64,000 nt of DNA from Nostoc sp. UHCC 0302 (GCF_038096175.1 NZ_CP151099.1:6860001-6924000); one strand, 5' to 3'; positions 19,101 through 27,624 are shown, counted from the stretch's first letter. The notes: generated by a model from the letters alone, not told the origin. Numbers and translations are program-made.

Positions 19101-19223
19101 CTCTGCTTGATGCTTAGTATCCAAGTCCCCATCGACTCTAATCGGTAATGACTTAGCTCTAGCAGTTGCTATTCCTAAAAACAAACCATGTAGCAAAATT
19201 ATATAAAAAGTTAATCTTTTCAT
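16200..19223 (-). CDS. Secreted zinc-dependent metalloprotease (DUF5117/DUF5118 type)
   Basis: 1007 aa. It begins with a signal peptide (MKRLTFYIILLHGLFLGIA, cleavage near ARA). A long beta-rich middle (about 150-430) includes GGLFTLYRQKEKNKIYLEI. The catalytic motif HEVGHTLGLRHNFRGS lies near residue 618: HExxHxxGxxH with a third His ligand, metzincin-like. The following SVMDY resembles a Met-turn (Ser-Val-Met). The C-terminal 250 residues are helical. The family is common in Bacteroidetes and cyanobacteria; exported peptidase activity is expected, but natural substrates are unknown. The gene is the first right of the xisHI scar and is divergent from the pentapeptide genes. Confidence 0.88.
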   Translation of the reverse strand: MKRLTFYIILLHGLFLGIATARAKSLPIRVDGDLDTKHQAEQVLEDARKTQAIKVDKASLASGKLMSIRDGKIKTSLTLSRNANVDKKLRLPSKQVWVINQNKYVQSQPFNWVVTEPRKAGQQPFLQVQKTPDKPNEKPNSSVTPAKKDDFQPFDQVIKDTQKSGGLFTLYRQKEKNKIYLEIKPEQLNKNYLATGTLESGIGERGIYSGIPLQDFLFYFQRVDNKLYFTVRNVNFRTREGDPQVRSLARSFSDSVLYSVAIKSIHPQRKTILIDLGDLLLTDLAGLSASLGLSPSTDRSYFGTAKVFPQNIEVESVLNFSRSVSNRTNETQSYATLPDSRGFTLRVHYSLSQLPNNNYQPRLADDRVGYFITAYQDLSNDNQGDPFVRYINRWNLQKQDPKAAISPPKQPIVFWIDNAVPLEYRDAIKEGVLMWNKAFLKVGFKDAIEVRQMPDNATWDSADIRYNTIRWINTVDGYFALGPSRVNPLTGEILDADIVVDASFVRMLKNDYRKTIQPSQTQASTTLSALMQNRLLCTKGFNATDNNTPQQMPEQQLLNGLSKLAGEYDLCYGMEAANQFAFGSLAMSLLPDSTPSKDKVKEYIHQYLRLIIAHEVGHTLGLRHNFRGSTLLPPDDMNNTEITRSKGLTASVMDYIPPNIAPQGTKQGDYFPNMVGVYDEWAIQYGYTPTQAVTPVAEKPILEEIAKQSYKPELSYSTDEDVYDLDPTADAWDNSGDVLLYSQWQLNNSRLMWERLNERLPTEGDSFSDVSERFSTVLGNYFQQIYYTSKYIGGQSFYRVHASEYQRQLPFQPVPVEQQRQALKTLQKYIFAEDALNFSPELLNKLAPSRWRHWGSDPQVGRLDYPISEMVLLLQRSVLRDLLSRDRLSRLKDIELKTQSGEALTLPELFDTLQSGIWTEVLKPKNQPLKITSLRRGLQREYLNILTAMVLRKESVPEDARTLAWYKLTQLDDKLKQVNSDDEYTKAHILETRDRIEKILNAPLQGN

Positions 19224-19764
19224 CTATCTATCCCTGATAATTATTTCGCAGCTAATGTTCAAATTTTGTAAACCTATACTCTCTCCTGTGTTGCAATAGT
19301 TTTATCTAAGAGAAGTTTGCTCGGCACAAGCCACCGCTTAGAACTTTGGTAGACATTTTTAGCTGCTTGATATCAAGCAGCTAACTTTTTAGTTTAGTTC
19401 TAATTGCGATTTTTCTGCTTTGTTGTGCTGTTTTGCTATAGTATTTCTGCTAACAATTGCCTCTGTAGCAAAGAGTACGTATTATTTTGACATCCAGTTA
19501 GTAAAGATGCTGAAACAAAAATATAGCAACTTAGCCAAAATACTAAAGGCAACTCAAAAATGAAAAAGTTTTCTAGCTGACACTTTAGTTTTATCAAGAA
19601 AAAGCAGGAATCTCCTGGGGGTTAGTGCTTACAAAAGCACTATTAATTGTAACTAGTATCTATCTATACTAACAAATTTTACATGAGAGAATCTCATTGA
19701 ATAAGAAAAAGCTTGAAAAAGAGTTTATCAAAATAGGAATTAACAAGTATTAAAAGGCACAGAA
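19224..19764. promoter_or_regulatory. Divergent intergenic region
   Basis: 541 bases between divergent starts (metalloprotease minus, pentapeptide protein plus). Apart from the palindrome at 19360-19383 and strongly AT-rich stretches no gene is seen. Promoters for both genes must lie here. Confidence 0.5.
19360..19383. repeat. Perfect 24-nt palindrome
   Basis: TAGCTGCTTGAT is followed directly by its exact reverse complement, with TTTT before and AACTTTTT after. It could be a dimeric regulator operator or a bidirectional terminator. It sits between divergent promoters, where a terminator would be unexpected. Confidence 0.6.
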
Positions 19765-21528
19765 ATGACAATATTTTTATCTCAAATCTGGAAAGTGTTG
19801 AGAAATTATGTGAGGGGTAAAGAATTACAAGAAAAGCCAAAGTCAAAATCTTTGACAGGCGAAGTAATTTTATCTCCAGGCAAAATTATTAAAGAACTAG
19901 ATAAAAGCGTTAAATTGGCTGAAAATAATTGGCAAGATGCTGTATGGTATCAAAGATTACAAAAAAGTTTGGAGCAATGGACAATATCAGGTAGTGATTT
20001 GGCTATTAAGACAGGCTACAGCACACCACCTGTAGAAGGGCAGCAGCTTGCCACAAGTAATCGCCAGATGGACGCAGAGATTTACGATTTGCTAGGTAAT
20101 GGTGCGCTGAAACCAGAAATAGTTGAGCAAGTAATGGAATTCCTTCGGGGTAGTAAAAAAATTAGCATTACACTGCTTTTCCAGCGCCTAGAAGATTTTT
20201 ATCGTCGCTGGTGTCAGGGGGAATTTATTGATGCAACACCAGATAAAAATCTGCCTCAGCAAAAAATGTTAAAGCTGGCAGCACAAAAAATTACTCTCGG
20301 ACTGAGACAGATAGACATATATACAGGACTTAACGTGCTGATTTTACTGTTGGAGTTACATCATTATGCTCAAGAGCAAGATGAACTCAAAGCACAAATC
20401 ACGTTCTATCCTTCTGCCCAACCAGATACAGATAATTTTTTCACATCCCAGTTACTGCGGATCATCAACTATAGCGATGCCCTGGAAATTGGTAACTTTA
20501 GTACTATAGTCGGGGAATTCCTCAAAGGCGGTAAATTTAGAGGTGCTTATTTAGGTGATGCCAATCTGACTGGGGTGAACTTCAGCGGTGCTGACCTTAG
20601 CGGTGCTTACTTAGGTGATGCCAACTTAACTGGCGTCAACTTTAGCGGTGCTAACCTAGCTGGTGCTAACCTCAATGATGCCAACCTCAGCGGTGCTAAC
20701 TTGACTGGCGCTAACTTGACTGGTGCTGACCTCAACAGCACTAACCTCAGCGGTGCAAATCTTAGTGGTGTTAACCTCAACCGTGGGGAACTCAGCAGTG
20801 CTGACCTCAGCAGCACTCATCTCAGTCATGCCAATCTCAGTCATGCCAACTTGACTGGTACTAATCTCAAAGATGCCGACCTCAGTCATGCTGACTTTAG
20901 CAACGCTAACCTCTTTGGTGCTAATCTGAGTGACGCTAACCTCAGCAGCATTAACCTTAACCATGCTGACCTTTGCCGCGCCGACCTCAGCGGTGCTGAT
21001 TTGCGCCACGCTACCCTCAATGGCACAAACTTGAGTGACACAATTCTGTTCAGTACTAACCTCAGCAACGCCATCCTTGTAGCTGCTGACCTTAGCTACG
21101 CCAAACTCAACGGTGCGAAGCTTAACGACGCTAAACTTGATGGTGCAATGTTCTTAGGCGCTGACCTTAGCGGCGTAGACCTCACGGGAGTCACTCTCAA
21201 TGATGCCGACCTCAGTGGGGGAACTCTCAATGATGCTGACCTCAGCGGCGCTGACCTCACCGATGCTGTATTTTTTGGCACAGACCTCAGCTATGCTCAC
21301 TTAAATAACGCTAACCTCTCTGGTAGTAACCTCAGCGGTGCTATTTTAAATGGTGCGGATCTCAGCCACAGTAACCTCAGTCAAGCGATTCTTGGTGGTG
21401 CTGACCTTAGTGAGGCTAATCTTGAAGAAATGACTTGGGGTGTAATGCAGCAATGGAAGGGTGTACGGGGATTAGAAACGGCAGTTAATGTACCTGATGC
21501 AATGAAAGAACAATTGGGATTGCGTTGA
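19765..21528 (+). CDS. Pentapeptide-repeat protein with STAND-associated helical domain, NTPase absent
   Basis: 587 aa. Residues about 95-240 form a helical region (EIYDLLGNGALKPEIVEQVM, LEDFYRRWCQGEFIDA, QIDIYTGLNVLILLLEL) that is clearly paralogous to residues about 660-800 of the NACHT protein encoded just downstream. Residues about 252-555 are roughly 60 pentapeptide repeats of the A(D/N)LSG type, a right-handed quadrilateral beta-helix. The end WKGVRGLETAVNVPDAMKEQLGL also matches the neighbour's end. The first 90 residues are charged and show no NTPase motif. It may be a truncated duplicate or a stand-alone partner that shares the sensing end. Cytosolic; function unknown. Confidence 0.85.
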   Translation: MTIFLSQIWKVLRNYVRGKELQEKPKSKSLTGEVILSPGKIIKELDKSVKLAENNWQDAVWYQRLQKSLEQWTISGSDLAIKTGYSTPPVEGQQLATSNRQMDAEIYDLLGNGALKPEIVEQVMEFLRGSKKISITLLFQRLEDFYRRWCQGEFIDATPDKNLPQQKMLKLAAQKITLGLRQIDIYTGLNVLILLLELHHYAQEQDELKAQITFYPSAQPDTDNFFTSQLLRIINYSDALEIGNFSTIVGEFLKGGKFRGAYLGDANLTGVNFSGADLSGAYLGDANLTGVNFSGANLAGANLNDANLSGANLTGANLTGADLNSTNLSGANLSGVNLNRGELSSADLSSTHLSHANLSHANLTGTNLKDADLSHADFSNANLFGANLSDANLSSINLNHADLCRADLSGADLRHATLNGTNLSDTILFSTNLSNAILVAADLSYAKLNGAKLNDAKLDGAMFLGADLSGVDLTGVTLNDADLSGGTLNDADLSGADLTDAVFFGTDLSYAHLNNANLSGSNLSGAILNGADLSHSNLSQAILGGADLSEANLEEMTWGVMQQWKGVRGLETAVNVPDAMKEQLGLR

Positions 21529-21570
21529 GGGGAGAGGGAATTTGCCTAATAAGTAAATAGACATAATTAA

Positions 21571-21654
21571 ACTGAAGATGCTTGTGGCTCTTAGTTTGTG
21601 CTTTAGCGCTAAAGCGCAAACTACAAACTTTAATTTATCTATCTCTACTTAGTT
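21571..21654. repeat. Dispersed ~80-bp element with TTTAGCGCTAAA centre, copy 1
   Basis: A palindromic GCTTTAGCGCTAAAGC centre is followed by ACTACAAACTTTAATTTAT and CTACTTAG. Related copies lie at 43050-43130 and 45106-45186. It lies between the two pentapeptide genes; the rest of 21529-21869 shows no gene. Confidence 0.7.
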
Positions 21655-21869
21655 AAGATATGCGATCGCTTCTTTCTCTCTTCTTCTGTACCTCTTTAAG
21701 TATGGTAGGCTACTAGGCGTCTAAGTTCCCGTTGCTACACTAAAATAAACAGGTCGCTGAATGGCTACATCTGCGATATGACCGCTAATCAAGAATTATC
21801 ACGACTATTTATGAATCATCAGTTTTACACTAGGCTCTAAATAATCAGTGATTATCAGGGTTCATACGC

Positions 21870-24800
21870 ATGAAAAAGCACCTATCAGAAAGCTGGCAAC
21901 AGTTTCGGACATCCTTCGCAGTTGAGGAGAGTCAGAACACAACAATTGAAACTGGTAAAGCAGTTTTAGAAGCAGCTAAAACTTTTAAAGAACAAAGTAC
22001 TAATGTAGAAGCTTTAAAACTTCTATTACAAAATTCGTCTTCATTATTAGATATTCTATGTTCTCCGTTAACGCAGGTATTGCGTGCAAGGTTGCCCTTT
22101 TTACCAATTGGTATAGCTTTATTGAGGTTTGATCGCGAAGTCACTAAGCAATATCCTTCTTTAGAAGACTGCGTATTTATAGTTAGTCAAGTAGCTTATT
22201 TGGAAAGTGTTATAGAAATTTTATCTTTATATCCTGCTGTTAATTGGGATGCAAATCTGAATATTACTAAAGTTTTAACAAAGCAACTGCAAAAAATTAG
22301 CCAAATTGAATTAAATTATCACACTGCGAGCCAGGCGATCGCCTGTTTTCATCAATCAGAATTAGCACCAGCTTTTAATAAAGTGTTATTGGCTCGGTTG
22401 ATGGCAGTGAATATCCCAAAAGCTAATGCCATTCTTTTAACAAAACGAATAGCTTGGAATACTCATCGCTACATGATTAAAGCTTGGATACAATCCGGTG
22501 ATGCCGTTAAAAATGTGATTCAAAATTCTTTGAGGCAATGGTATAAAGAACAGCAAAAACTTCAAAGTGTTGATGCATATTTACAAAGATATCTTACAGC
22601 TAAATCTTTAGAAAATATTTTTGATGAAAACTTTGCATTCAAAGATATATATGTACCTCTCAAAGCTAAGTATGTAAACGAAAATCCAGAAACTGTAGAT
22701 TTAGAAAAATGGGCTAAGGAAATCTTATTAAATCCAAATGCCAAGGAACAGGTGATATTTATCCAAGGATACTCAGGAAGTGGTAAAAGTTTCTTTTGTA
22801 AAATGTTTGCTGATTGGATAAGGCAGCATTTATATCCCATTTGGACACCAATTTTGATTGAGATAAAGGATATTATCTCTTTTGAACCTAGTTTAGAAAG
22901 TATTTTGGAAGCAAAACTACAAAAGATTTTTTTTTCAAGTGATGATAGTTGGTTAAAAAATCACCATATCCGATTTTTATTTATCTTAGATGGTTTAGAT
23001 GAATTGCAATCCAAGCCTAGGATTAACTTTAATATAGAAGCATTTATTAAACAAGTAGCAAGATTCCAGCATGAATACAATAGCCATAATGAGATGGGGC
23101 ATCGAGTTCTAATAACAGGTAGAGCGATGCCTACGCAAAGTATCCATTACTTGTCCTGTGGCTTCAAGTCGGTAGAAATTTTGGAAATTGATAAGCAACT
23201 TCAAGAAATATGGTTGAGTAAATGGGAAATATTACAAGGAAATAAAGATAATACCGCAGCATTGTGGCATTTTTTGCAAAGCGATGAATGTCCACCACAA
23301 GTTCAGCAATTAGCACAAGAGCCGCTCTTGCTATATTTATTAGCTGCTATGTATCGAGATGGAAAATTAACAGTTGATAAATTAAAGCAAAAAAATCAGC
23401 AAATAGCGAAAACTGTGATTTATCAGGAGGCTTTAAACTGGGTATTGACAAAACATCATTTAGAAGGCGATCGCTCAACAGATAGTGGCAATCAATTAAA
23501 TATTGGAATAGCTAATCAAGAAGCTAAAGATTTAAAACGTATTCTTACAGAAGCAGCAGCTTGTGTAGTTCAATCGGGAGGTAAGTTTGCCTCAATCTCA
23601 ATGTTAGAGGCACGTTTAGAAGAAGATGAAACAGCAAAAGCCTTAATTATAAAAGCTAAAAAAAGACTGATTAAAGAACCTATAAAAACGGCTTTTGCGG
23701 CTTTTTATATTTGTTCTACTGATAAACCAGAGAGTAGAGTTGAGTTTTTTCATAAGAGTTTTAGTGATTTTCTATTTGCCGAATGCTTGAGAACACACTT
23801 CAAAATTTGGACACAATACTACGAAGCAGAAGACGGAAGACAACTTATTACTACCGATGCCCAGATGAATTGGGAAATTTATGATTTACTGGGTTTTGGC
23901 AGACTAACGTTAGAAATTGTGGAATTTGCAATAGGGTTACTCATTGAGAGCCAAAATTTTCCTTGGGAACAGCTATTTAGACGTTTAGAAAATTTTTACC
24001 GCAGCTGGTGTCAAGGAAAATTCATTGATTCTGCTGAAGACACTTTGCCACAGAAAAAGTTGCGACAGTTACACAAGTACGGAATTCAAAAGCTAGGTCA
24101 ACGTCAGGTAGATATCTACACAGGTTTGAATGTGATGATTTTGCTCTTAGAGTTGCATCGTTATGCTCAAGAGCGAGATGATCTTAAAGAACAAATTGTC
24201 TTTTATCCATCTAGACAAGCTGAAGAAGAATTTTATTTTACAAACCAACTACTTCACATCATTAATTACAGTGATTGTATTCAACCTGAGAATTTTAATC
24301 ATGTAGTTGGGCAATTTCTTAGCAACGCTAACCTTAATGGCGCTATCCTTAGCGGGGTAGACCTTAGCAACGCTAATCTGTGTGGTACAAACCTCAGTGG
24401 TGCAAACCTCAGTGGCGCTATCCTCAGCAACGCTAATCTCAGTAACGCTAATCTTAGTGGTGCTATTCTCAGCGGTGCTATCCTTAACAGCGCTATCCTC
24501 AACAGCGCCAGTCTCAACAATGCCATCCTTAGCAGCGCCATCCTCAATAGCGCCATCCTCAATAAGGCTATCCTCAATAGTGCTATCTTTAGCGTTGCAG
24601 ACCTTAGCGGCGCTAACCTTAGCAATGCAGACCTTCAGGGTGCTATTCTCAGGGGTGCTATCCTTACTAACGCAGACCTCAGCGACGCAGACCTGAGTGG
24701 TGTAGACTTCAGCAGCACTATTCTCAGAGGCGCTAACCTCAGTCGCGCTAATCTCAGCAATGACATCTTTGGAGATATTGTTTGGGACGAAAATACTAAC

Positions 24801-24875
24801 TGGGACGATGTACAAGGGCTAGATACAGCAATTAATGTGCCAGAAGCTTTATTGCAAGAGTTATGGTTGGCGTGA
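21870..24875 (+). CDS. NACHT/STAND NTPase with C-terminal pentapeptide repeats
   Basis: 1001 aa. The N-terminal 280 residues are helical and of no known family. Next is a NACHT-type NTPase: Walker A GYSGSGKSFF near residue 303 and Walker B LFILDGLDELQ near 370, with the D-G-L-D-E form typical of NACHT, then an arginine-bearing VLITGRAMP sensor-like strand. A winged-helix-like region and the shared helical domain (EIYDLLGFGRLTLEIVEF to RQVDIYTGLNVMILLLEL) precede about 30 pentapeptide repeats (813-965) and a DDVQGLDTAINVPEAL tail. The layout is effector/NTPase/superstructure-forming repeat, as in NLR-like bacterial sensors. What the N-terminus does is unknown. It follows its NTPase-less paralogue by 341 bp on the same strand. 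Confidence 0.88.
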   Translation: MKKHLSESWQQFRTSFAVEESQNTTIETGKAVLEAAKTFKEQSTNVEALKLLLQNSSSLLDILCSPLTQVLRARLPFLPIGIALLRFDREVTKQYPSLEDCVFIVSQVAYLESVIEILSLYPAVNWDANLNITKVLTKQLQKISQIELNYHTASQAIACFHQSELAPAFNKVLLARLMAVNIPKANAILLTKRIAWNTHRYMIKAWIQSGDAVKNVIQNSLRQWYKEQQKLQSVDAYLQRYLTAKSLENIFDENFAFKDIYVPLKAKYVNENPETVDLEKWAKEILLNPNAKEQVIFIQGYSGSGKSFFCKMFADWIRQHLYPIWTPILIEIKDIISFEPSLESILEAKLQKIFFSSDDSWLKNHHIRFLFILDGLDELQSKPRINFNIEAFIKQVARFQHEYNSHNEMGHRVLITGRAMPTQSIHYLSCGFKSVEILEIDKQLQEIWLSKWEILQGNKDNTAALWHFLQSDECPPQVQQLAQEPLLLYLLAAMYRDGKLTVDKLKQKNQQIAKTVIYQEALNWVLTKHHLEGDRSTDSGNQLNIGIANQEAKDLKRILTEAAACVVQSGGKFASISMLEARLEEDETAKALIIKAKKRLIKEPIKTAFAAFYICSTDKPESRVEFFHKSFSDFLFAECLRTHFKIWTQYYEAEDGRQLITTDAQMNWEIYDLLGFGRLTLEIVEFAIGLLIESQNFPWEQLFRRLENFYRSWCQGKFIDSAEDTLPQKKLRQLHKYGIQKLGQRQVDIYTGLNVMILLLELHRYAQERDDLKEQIVFYPSRQAEEEFYFTNQLLHIINYSDCIQPENFNHVVGQFLSNANLNGAILSGVDLSNANLCGTNLSGANLSGAILSNANLSNANLSGAILSGAILNSAILNSASLNNAILSSAILNSAILNKAILNSAIFSVADLSGANLSNADLQGAILRGAILTNADLSDADLSGVDFSSTILRGANLSRANLSNDIFGDIVWDENTNWDDVQGLDTAINVPEALLQELWLA

Positions 24876-25137
24876 GAGGTAGTTGAGAGACCAAGGCGAA
24901 CACTTGCAATGACAAGTAATTCAGTATGGCGATCGCATTCCTTGCATACTCAAGCTGTTAATTCTGCTTTACACTTAGGATGCGTAGGCGCAGCCCGCAC
25001 TTCGACAAAGCTCAGTGACCACCGTAGGCATCGCAGTAATTGAACTCACGTTATATTGACAAAGATAAAGGGTAAAAGAAAAACCTTTCCCCTTTATCCC
25101 TACAAAACTTTGCATATTTCGGTTTAATCGCGTTTAC

Positions 25138-25497
25138 TTACTTCGGCAAAACCGCACTTTGGCGCACAGTACGCTTGCGATCGCTTTTACGAATACCCCC
25201 AGCCATCTGATACTCATGGCTATTGCTACCATATTTATAAGCAATACCACGCAAAATTTTCTCAGAATAGTCTGCTAAATCTTGTTCATTTTCGATGATT
25301 TGGGTTAGTAAGACATCAATAGTGGAGAGGGTGGTATTGTATGCTTCTAGAGATTGCCGGAGGCTTTCGATTTTTTCAGTATAATCTTTGACTGTTAACC
25401 TCTCTCCGACATCGAGAGTTGGACTAATAGATTTAATGCTTGCAAGACGTACTTGAGCTTTGCCAAGAGTACGTGAATTGCGTTTTTTTCTTGCCAT
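25138..25497 (-). CDS. Hypothetical protein with coiled-coil centre
   Basis: 119 aa. A basic N-terminus (MARKKRNSRTLGKAQVRLA) is followed by an amphipathic helical stretch (about 42-80, KIESLRQSLEAYNTTLSTID) likely to form a coiled coil. The tail is basic (IRKSDRKRTVRQSAVLP). I recognise no family, although proteins of this appearance occur in other filamentous cyanobacteria. Basic ends suggest nucleic acid or membrane contact, an inference. The start ATG is preceded by an AT-rich region without a strong ribosome site. Convergent with the NACHT gene. Confidence 0.65.
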   Translation of the reverse strand: MARKKRNSRTLGKAQVRLASIKSISPTLDVGERLTVKDYTEKIESLRQSLEAYNTTLSTIDVLLTQIIENEQDLADYSEKILRGIAYKYGSNSHEYQMAGGIRKSDRKRTVRQSAVLPK

Positions 25498-25731
25498 AAT
25501 TAATACTCATCTTCTAAACTTCTGATAACTCTATATTGGACAATTGTTGAAAAAGTTGTCATACGTGAAATTGTTGATTTTTTTGAAAAAGTTTAAAAGT
25601 TAAGTACTTTACAATATTTTTTGCTCATTGAAACCACATTTATTCTTGAGACACAGCACTACTGTGCCTCAAAAGCGTATTCTATCTAAGGAAAGATGCT
25701 GTAACAGAAGTGTGTTTCCCATAACGTGAAA

Positions 25732-26010
25732 GCGGAAGCTGCTACAGACTGCGCGAAACACGGAAACGTTAAAGCGGAAGCTCCTACAGGGAAGGCGGAA
25801 GCTGCTACAGACTGCGCGAAACACGGAAACGTCAAAGCGGAAGCTCCTACAGGGAAGGCGGAAGCTGCTACAGACTGCGCGAAACACGGAAACGTTAAAG
25901 CAGAAGCTCCTACAGGGAAAGCGGAAGCTGCTACAGACTGCGCGAAACACGGAAACGTTAAAGCGGAAGCTCCTACAGGGAAGGCAGAAGCTGCTACAGA
26001 CTGCGCGAAA
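25732..26010. repeat. 63-bp tandem repeat, 4.4 copies
   Basis: Units start at 25732, 25795, 25858, 25921 and 25984 (partial), each beginning GCGGAAGCTGCTACAGACTG or a close variant. Each unit is itself an imperfect dimer (GCGGAAGCTGCTACAG and GCGGAAGCTCCTACAG). Copies differ by only a few bases. Because 63 is a multiple of three, long frames exist on both strands, but neither looks like a protein. The array ends against a copy of the GTTCCC...GGGAAC-type element. Confidence 0.85.
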
Positions 26011-26151
26011 GTTGCTCCCTTCGACTTCGCTCAGGGAGCATTCTTGTGATGGTTGAGCAAAGCAATGGACTGAGCGGCTGGTGAGGTAGCACAGTCGTAC
26101 CCCTCCGGGCAAGCAAGCTATGTGTAGCGTCCCGCAGGGAAGGGAGTCAAA

Positions 26152-26472
26152 CTATACCGAAGTGTCAAAGCTAGTCAATCTACTGTAATGAGTTTCATTT
26201 TGACATTCGGCTAACTTATGCAACAAATTCGTATCCCCTGAAATCAGAGCTTGCTTCTTTTTTCGACTCCAACCTTGCACCTGCTTCTCACGCTCAAAAG
26301 CATCCACCACGCACTGATAATACTCACAGAAAACTAGCTTCACAGGCAACCGTTTCGCCGTGTGGTTTGCGCCCTCACCTTGTTGATGTTGCCACAGCCG
26401 CCGCTCAAGATCGGTTGTACTACCTGTGTAATAACTGCCATCAGCACATTCAAGAATGTACACATAAGCCAT
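26152..26472 (-). CDS. GIY-YIG nuclease-domain protein
   Basis: 106 aa, essentially one URI/GIY-YIG domain. Motifs: YVYILECADGSYYTGSTTDLERR, with the Y-V-Y ... Y-T-G form of the GIY-YIG signature and its catalytic Arg, then the EYYQCVVDAFEREKQVQGW block with the catalytic Glu. Stand-alone proteins like this (YhbQ-like) are small putative endonucleases with possible DNA-repair or mobile-element roles. It lies between a tandem repeat and a repeat-flanked toxin-antitoxin pair, consistent with an accessory gene. The motif residues appear intact. Confidence 0.85.
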   Translation of the reverse strand: MAYVYILECADGSYYTGSTTDLERRLWQHQQGEGANHTAKRLPVKLVFCEYYQCVVDAFEREKQVQGWSRKKKQALISGDTNLLHKLAECQNETHYSRLTSFDTSV

Positions 26473-26511
26473 AAATTGATTTGCGCGATCGCTTTCTAGT
26501 TAAAAAAAGTG

Positions 26512-26537
26512 TTCCCTGAGCGAAGTCGAAGGGAACA
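26512..26537. repeat. GTTCCCT...AGGGAAC inverted-repeat element, copy A
   Basis: GTTCCCTGAGCGAAGTCGAA and then GGGAAC: 7-base ends pair, giving a hairpin. An identical copy lies at about 27719-27744, directly after the caspase/STAND stop codon, where it could help terminate transcription. An inverted variant with altered ends lies at about 26012-26036 at the end of the tandem repeat. Confidence 0.75.
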
Positions 26538-26668
26538 CCTGCTGCTGAATTTTCATAATTCTTGTAAAATTTGAACAGCAGTTAATGTTTAGATCGGCAA
26601 ATACCAGTGAAGCGATGCCTGGGTTGGGCTGCGCCTACGCGTGTTTTAAGAAGTGCATTGTTTAACTT

Positions 26669-26710
26669 TTGTAAGCGATCGCTCCAGAAGTTTCCCGAAA
26701 GTGCGATGGC
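26669..26710. repeat. 42-bp direct repeat flanking the toxin-antitoxin pair (left copy)
   Basis: Begins TTGTAAGCGATCGCTCCAGA and ends GTGCGATGGC. The partner at 27625-27666 is in the same orientation with 2 mismatches over 42 bases. The two copies bracket the PIN toxin and antitoxin genes. Confidence 0.75.
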
Positions 26711-26821
26711 GATGCCTGCGGCGGGCATCGCCATCTTGTCACCACGCATCATAAGAACCTGTTTATGAATTGTGCGAGCGCTGTTGTGCATTGCGTTATG
26801 CTGTTGTGATTAATATAACTT

Positions 26822-27202
26822 TTAATCACGCCATTTTGCATACACATAGTTATTCAAAATATTTTCATCTTTGCTCAGTAATATATTATTATTTAACAGA
26901 GCATTTGCGGTAATAATCCGATCAAAAGGATCGCGAGTCCAAGTAATAGTTAAGCTAGTACTAATAATATTATTAAAGTTTTGATTACATATCTTTAAAC
27001 CAATTTCATCCGACAGATTAGAAATAATCACATCCGGTTCATCCTTAAGACGTTTTATTTCATATAAATACTGTAACTCTAATGGAATAATTGGCGAAAT
27101 ATAAACGTCGTTATCATTAATTAAAGTTTTAGCAATATCAGTTAATTTATCTGTCAATCCAGCATAGAGCCATGCTACTACATGAGTGTCAAGATAAATC
27201 AA
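26822..27202 (-). CDS. PIN-domain ribonuclease toxin, VapC-like
   Basis: 126 aa. It starts MIYLDTHVVAWLY, with the first acidic residue (Asp4) of the PIN active site. The central VYISPIIPLELQYLYE carries the conserved Glu, and TWTRDPFDRIITANALL carries the D-P-F-D-R-I motif with two further acids. All expected catalytic acids are therefore visible. VapC-like toxins are Mg-dependent RNases that cleave tRNA or rRNA when released from their antitoxin. The gene overlaps the upstream antitoxin gene by 14 bp, so the pair is translationally coupled. The target RNA is not predictable. Confidence 0.88.
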   Translation of the reverse strand: MIYLDTHVVAWLYAGLTDKLTDIAKTLINDNDVYISPIIPLELQYLYEIKRLKDEPDVIISNLSDEIGLKICNQNFNNIISTSLTITWTRDPFDRIITANALLNNNILLSKDENILNNYVYAKWRD

Positions 27203-27425
27203 TATTAATCTCCTGTTCCCAACTGATATTAACTAAATCATCTGGATTTCCTTGGATAGCATCAGATTTAAATGTCAAATTTTGAAGCTTATCTTGTTTT
27301 TCTAAAGGAACAATTTTTAATAACTTGCCATTTTTGTTAATTTCTAGTGGAATACCTGTTTCTAGTACTTCATCTAGTAGACGTTCAATGTTATTACTTA
27401 ATTCCGTGAGTGTAACCTTTTTCAT
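27189..27425 (-). CDS. Phd/YefM-like antitoxin
   Basis: 78 aa. The N-terminus MKKVTLTELSNNIERLLDEV is followed by the beta-hairpin GIPLEINKNGKLLKIVPLE, as in the Phd/YefM fold of VapB-type antitoxins. The flexible C-terminus (DDLVNISWEQEINIDLS) would wrap around the toxin. It is the promoter-proximal gene of the pair and its end overlaps the PIN-toxin start. Such antitoxins bind their own promoter, so autorepression in the 27426-27480 region is likely but no operator can be proved by eye. Confidence 0.85.
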   Translation of the reverse strand: MKKVTLTELSNNIERLLDEVLETGIPLEINKNGKLLKIVPLEKQDKLQNLTFKSDAIQGNPDDLVNISWEQEINIDLS

Positions 27426-27624
27426 TGCCTTTATGAATGTTTGACATTCATATTGTTTATGAGCTTAGATATCATAGCAAAAATTCTTCCCTTACCTTGA
27501 AAGATTGTGATGGCATATAGCAACAATGCCTCAAATTTTCTAGTACTGTGGATGCGTGCGATCGTCTCCGACGGGGCGTAGCCCATCGCCATCTTTTCAC
27601 CGCGCATCATCAAAATCTGTGCGA

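Noticed and set aside
24249-24815. Antisense frames opposite the pentapeptide repeats (also 20607-21281)
   Set aside because: Open only because the 15-bp coding repeat lacks stops on the other strand; no start signals or protein character.
25732-26010. Possible CRISPR array
   Set aside because: Repeats are directly adjacent, with no unique spacers and no cas genes; the same applies to the 126-bp WD40 array.
25669-26112. Frames on both strands through the 63-bp tandem array
   Set aside because: Composition follows the DNA repeat and there is no ribosome site; treated as a noncoding repeat.
26582-26791. 69-codon minus-strand frame, and a similar one at 27431-27715
   Set aside because: Both consist of dispersed repeat DNA flanking the toxin-antitoxin pair; shared words come from the repeats, not from protein homology.
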